Shown: in pieces, positions 61,309 through 64,000 of the stretch
Layout of the letters: every line of letters starts with the position of its first letter
Numbering within the stretch: position 1 is the stretch's first letter
Assembly: GCF_017355915.2 (NCBI RefSeq)
Contig: NZ_JAFEUV020000001.1
Span: forward strand, 248,001 to 312,000
Direction: 5' to 3'
Length of the DNA: 64,000 bases
From: Telluribacter roseus
Lineage (GTDB): Bacteria; Bacteroidota; Bacteroidia; Cytophagales; Spirosomataceae
Translations under genes and position numbers: made by a program
The notes under the pieces: generated by a model
The model's database searches: none
Told to the model about the DNA's origin: nothing
The model's input: only the letters and a program-made list of their open reading frames with translations

Positions 61309-62115
61309 ATGTCTCCTCAATCAAAGGTTGTTCTTATTACCGGAGCTTCTTCCGGAATTGGCCGTAGTACGGCTGACTATTTGACCGGTAAAGGCTATCG
61401 TGTATTTGGCGGAAGCCGGAGCCAGCCCGACGGCGTACTTTTCGAGTGGGTCCGGATGGATGTCACAGACGAAGCCTCCGTACAGGCGGCGCTGGCTGAC
61501 GTATGGCAGCGGGCTGGCGGGCTGGATGTGGTCATTAATAATGCCGGGTTGGGTATAGTAGGGCCTCTGGAAGAAACCTCCGATGAGCTGATCCAGAAAG
61601 TATTCCAGACCAATGTATTCGGGCTGCTGCGCGTATGCCGGGCTAGCCTGCCTTACCTGCGCCGACGGGGAGACGGGGTGATTATTAATGTCAGCTCTAT
61701 TGCCGGTGCTATGGGGTTACCATTCCGGGGTATATACAGCGCCAGCAAATCGGCCGTAGAAGTACTGACAGAGTCCTTGAGTATGGAGGTGAAGGAGCAG
61801 AATATACGTGTGTGCAGCGTACTGCCCGGCGATATAGCGACCAGCATCAACCAGAACCGCCTGGTAGCTGCTCTACAGCCCGGCTCGGTGTACAAGACTA
61901 CCTTTGACCGCATCCACCAGCAGATCAACCACGAGGTAAGCAGTGCGTCCGATCCCATCATTATTGCCAAAGCCATTGCTGAAATTATTGAGGACAACCA
62001 GCCTAACCTTCACTATAAGGTGGGACCGTTTATGCAGAAAGTATCGGTGGGCCTGAAGGCCGTTTTACCGCAGCGAATCTTTGAGCGAATATTGCTTCGC
62101 TTTTATGGAATGTAG
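61309..62115 (+). CDS. Short-chain dehydrogenase/reductase
   Basis: The product has 268 residues of the classical SDR type: cofactor motif TGASSGIG, NNAG (VINNAGLG), catalytic Ser in INVSSIAG and YxxxK in YSASKSAVEV, and PGDIAT after it. The Arg-rich segment after strand 2 (GGSRSQPD) suggests NADPH, but this is weak. It ends with a hydrophobic/basic tail (QRIFERILLRFYGM). The substrate cannot be told. The MoxR-like gene begins 68 bases later on the same strand. Confidence 0.93.
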   Translation: MSPQSKVVLITGASSGIGRSTADYLTGKGYRVFGGSRSQPDGVLFEWVRMDVTDEASVQAALADVWQRAGGLDVVINNAGLGIVGPLEETSDELIQKVFQTNVFGLLRVCRASLPYLRRRGDGVIINVSSIAGAMGLPFRGIYSASKSAVEVLTESLSMEVKEQNIRVCSVLPGDIATSINQNRLVAALQPGSVYKTTFDRIHQQINHEVSSASDPIIIAKAIAEIIEDNQPNLHYKVGPFMQKVSVGLKAVLPQRIFERILLRFYGM

Positions 62116-62183
62116 TTCAAAACCATTTCTGAGGCTGGCTTGTTAGAGATTGGTACACTACTTTTTTGATCCGATCTTCCCTC

Positions 62184-63728
62184 ATGAACTACACTGACCT
62201 TAGTACTAACCAACTCCTGCAGATCAAGACATTAGGCGAGCTGAAAGCGACGGGATACCGTTCCCGTACCATTAAGCAGGAGTTGCGTGATAACCTTATC
62301 AGCAAATTACAGAAAAAGGAAGAGGTGTTCCCGGGCATCTGGGGGTACGAAGATACCGTACTTCCCGATGTAGAGCGAGCTATCCTCTCCATGCATAATA
62401 TTAACCTGCTGGGGCTCCGCGGTCAGGCCAAAACGCGAATAGCCCGTATGATGGTGAACCTGCTCGACGAGTACGTACCTATGGTAGCCGGTACCGACCT
62501 GAACGACGATCCCCTGCATCCGCTCTCGCGCCATGCCCGGGATATTATAGCCGAGCAGGGCGATGATACGCCTATTGAGTGGCTGCACCGCGATGACCGC
62601 TACACCGAAAAACTAGCTACCCCCGACGTATCCGTAGCTGACCTCATTGGCGACGTAGACCCTATCAAGGCTGCTACCCTGAAGTTGCCTTATTCAGACG
62701 AGCGCGTTATCCACTTTGGCCTTATTCCGCGCTCGCACCGGGGTATTTTTGTTATCAACGAGCTTCCTGACCTGCAGGCGCGTATCCAGGTAGCCCTGTT
62801 TAATATACTGCAGGAAGGCGACATCCAGATCCGGGGTTTTAAGCTCCGACTGCCCCTGGACATCCAGTTTGTATTTACGGCTAATCCCGAGGATTATACC
62901 AACCGGGGAAGCATCGTGACGCCTCTGAAAGACCGTATCGACAGCCAGATCGTAACGCACTATCCAAAGACTATCGAAGTAGGTAAGAAGATCACGCAGC
63001 AGGAAGCTGTCATCAAGACTGAGCAGAAAGGCATGGTCCTGACCAATGAATTAATCAAAGACCTGATTGAGCAGATTGCGATGGAGGCCCGTGAAAGCGA
63101 GTATGTCGACAGCAAAAGTGGCGTGTCGGCCCGTATGACCATTTCGGCCTACGAAAGCCTGATCAGCGCCGCCGAGCGGCGTTGCCTGCTCAATGGAGAG
63201 AAGTCTACCTACATCCGTATTTCGGACCTGTATGGCGTAGTACCGGCCATCTGCGGTAAAGTAGAGCTGGTGTACGAAGGTGAGGTAGAGGGGCCGGTTA
63301 TTGTAGCGCAGAACCTGATCGGCAAGGCCATTCGTACGCAATTCCTGAACTACTTCCCCAATCCGGAGAAAGCTAAGAAGACTAAGCGGAACCCGTTCGG
63401 AAAGGTAATTGAGTGGTTTGGCGCGGGTCATGAGATGGACCTGATGAGCGATATGACTGACCGGGAGTACCAGGCCCGCCTGGGTACCATCGAAGGACTC
63501 GATGACTTTGTGGATGAGTATGCCTCCCGACTAGGCAAAGAAGAGAAGCTGTTTATGATGGAGTTTGCCCTGCACGGCATGGCCGAATACTCTCTGATTG
63601 GCAAGCAGGCCCTGGATCGGGGAACGCACTTCAAGGATCTGGTCAGCAGCATGTTTTCGGGACCGGGTCGCGATGATGACGATGATTTCGGCGACTTCGA
63701 CGATGACGACAACGACGACAGGTACTAA
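62184..63728 (+). CDS. MoxR/magnesium-chelatase-like AAA+ ATPase with acidic tail
   Basis: The product has 514 residues from ATG 62184 (TTG 62166 would add six). The Walker A is LGLRGQAKTR with Lys83; the Walker B reads FVINELPDL (Asn-Glu rather than Asp-Glu); sensor 1 is FTANPEDYTNRG and the arginine region PLKDRIDSQI. This is the ChlI/MoxR branch; since no chlorophyll genes are near, it is probably a chaperone-like partner of a von Willebrand A protein rather than a chelatase. The C-terminus is a run of Asp residues with few others (~497-514). A terminator follows; no VWA gene is seen before the window ends. Confidence 0.88.
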   Translation: MNYTDLSTNQLLQIKTLGELKATGYRSRTIKQELRDNLISKLQKKEEVFPGIWGYEDTVLPDVERAILSMHNINLLGLRGQAKTRIARMMVNLLDEYVPMVAGTDLNDDPLHPLSRHARDIIAEQGDDTPIEWLHRDDRYTEKLATPDVSVADLIGDVDPIKAATLKLPYSDERVIHFGLIPRSHRGIFVINELPDLQARIQVALFNILQEGDIQIRGFKLRLPLDIQFVFTANPEDYTNRGSIVTPLKDRIDSQIVTHYPKTIEVGKKITQQEAVIKTEQKGMVLTNELIKDLIEQIAMEARESEYVDSKSGVSARMTISAYESLISAAERRCLLNGEKSTYIRISDLYGVVPAICGKVELVYEGEVEGPVIVAQNLIGKAIRTQFLNYFPNPEKAKKTKRNPFGKVIEWFGAGHEMDLMSDMTDREYQARLGTIEGLDDFVDEYASRLGKEEKLFMMEFALHGMAEYSLIGKQALDRGTHFKDLVSSMFSGPGRDDDDDFGDFDDDDNDDRY

Positions 63729-63756
63729 GCAGTAGCTTTGTTAGTATATATCTTTG

Positions 63757-63791
63757 GCCACCTGAGCACCAACTGCTCAGGTGGCTTTTTT
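63757..63791. terminator. Terminator between the MoxR-like and DUF3667 genes
   Basis: Twelve-base perfect arms (63757-63768 and 63774-63785), loop CCAAC, followed by six T on the plus strand. Confidence 0.85.
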
Positions 63792-63801
63792 ATGAGGTAT
63801 C

Positions 63802-64000
63802 TTAAAAATACAGGAAGCTGTAAAATAGTACCCCAGCCAGGCAAAGCAGCGCCACCAGGCCGTAGGAGGACGAAAGAAGAAAGAACTTTGACAGAGTTGT
63901 CATTCTGGACTGGCCGTACACCCGCCGCATGGATTTGTACAGATAAAAGAACAGCAGGAGCGTCGTCAGTACCAGAAAGTAGTCTTTGCCAGCCAGAGAG
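63802..64000 (-). CDS. DUF3667-like membrane protein (C-terminal end only)
   Basis: The minus strand is open from the window edge to the TAA at 63802-63804, giving 66 C-terminal residues. Two hydrophobic segments (YFLVLTTLLLFFYLYKS and YGLVALLCLAGVLFYSFLYF) flank the phrase MRRVYGQSRMTTLSKFFL. The phrase RRVYGQS with two membrane helices is what I expect from DUF3667 proteins of Bacteroidota. Its start lies beyond the window. Confidence 0.7.
   Translation of the reverse strand, partial: SLAGKDYFLVLTTLLLFFYLYKSMRRVYGQSRMTTLSKFFLLSSSYGLVALLCLAGVLFYSFLYF

Noticed and set aside
62184-63728. MoxR-like ATPase as part of the CHAT/subtilase system
   Set aside because: MoxR-VWA-protease systems exist, but here the gene is 22 kb away and its neighbours are housekeeping genes.
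1-64000. tRNA genes, rRNA genes, transposases, phage genes
   Set aside because: I looked for T-loop-like motifs, transposase and integrase motifs and found none.

Overview
The window is a 64 kb chromosomal stretch from a member of the Bacteroidota, most likely a Cytophagales bacterium (Spirosoma/Cytophaga-like). Three things point there. Three proteins carry type IX secretion (T9SS) C-terminal sorting domains (one type B, two type A), and there are two PorP/SprF-like proteins. Many genes have the Bacteroidota promoter core TAnnTTTG a few tens of bases before the start, with little sign of Shine-Dalgarno sequences. The lipoproteins, DUF1684, DUF4136, DUF3667 and DUF4230 families are also typical. 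The DNA is moderately GC-rich and visibly loaded with GTAC and GGTACC.

Layout. 1-1920: 3' end of a propeller plus outer-membrane-barrel protein. 2576-13646: surface module with a 2987-residue repeat-rich adhesin exported by T9SS and two PorP/SprF partners. 13764-18189: sucA-sucB of the TCA cycle. 18371-31314: lipoprotein, M28 peptidase, MscS channel, MazG-like hydrolase, Dtd, MgtE, RsmA, a large soluble hybrid histidine kinase with its own HPt, a DUF1684 lipoprotein-like protein, a stand-alone receiver and an MBL hydrolase, and a DUF4136 lipoprotein. 31537-33111: an NFACT/RqcH-like protein.

33272-40895 is the most unusual region. A leftward operon encodes an ECF-type sigma factor, a membrane protein with an anti-sigma-like head and a TPR tail, a subtilisin-like protease without a signal peptide, and a secreted TPR-CHAT (caspase-like) protease with a C-terminal membrane anchor. 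A rightward divergent set encodes a secreted unknown protein, a 102-residue unknown protein and a LytTR DNA-binding protein. I read this as a candidate two-protease signalling or conflict system; the function is inference.

41324-52131: TIG lipoprotein, a second M28 peptidase, a 1487-residue T9SS nuclease with duplicated lamin-tail domains, a HExxH protein, DUF4230 protein, miaA, a small lipoprotein and a rhodanese. 52243-64000: T9SS type A protein overlapping a PASTA protein, riboflavin synthase, a second DUF1684 protein, pheT, a coiled-coil protein coupled to zapA, ribonuclease Y, an SDR, a MoxR/ChlI-like ATPase and the 3' end of a DUF3667 membrane protein. I found no tRNA, rRNA, CRISPR array, insertion sequence or prophage.
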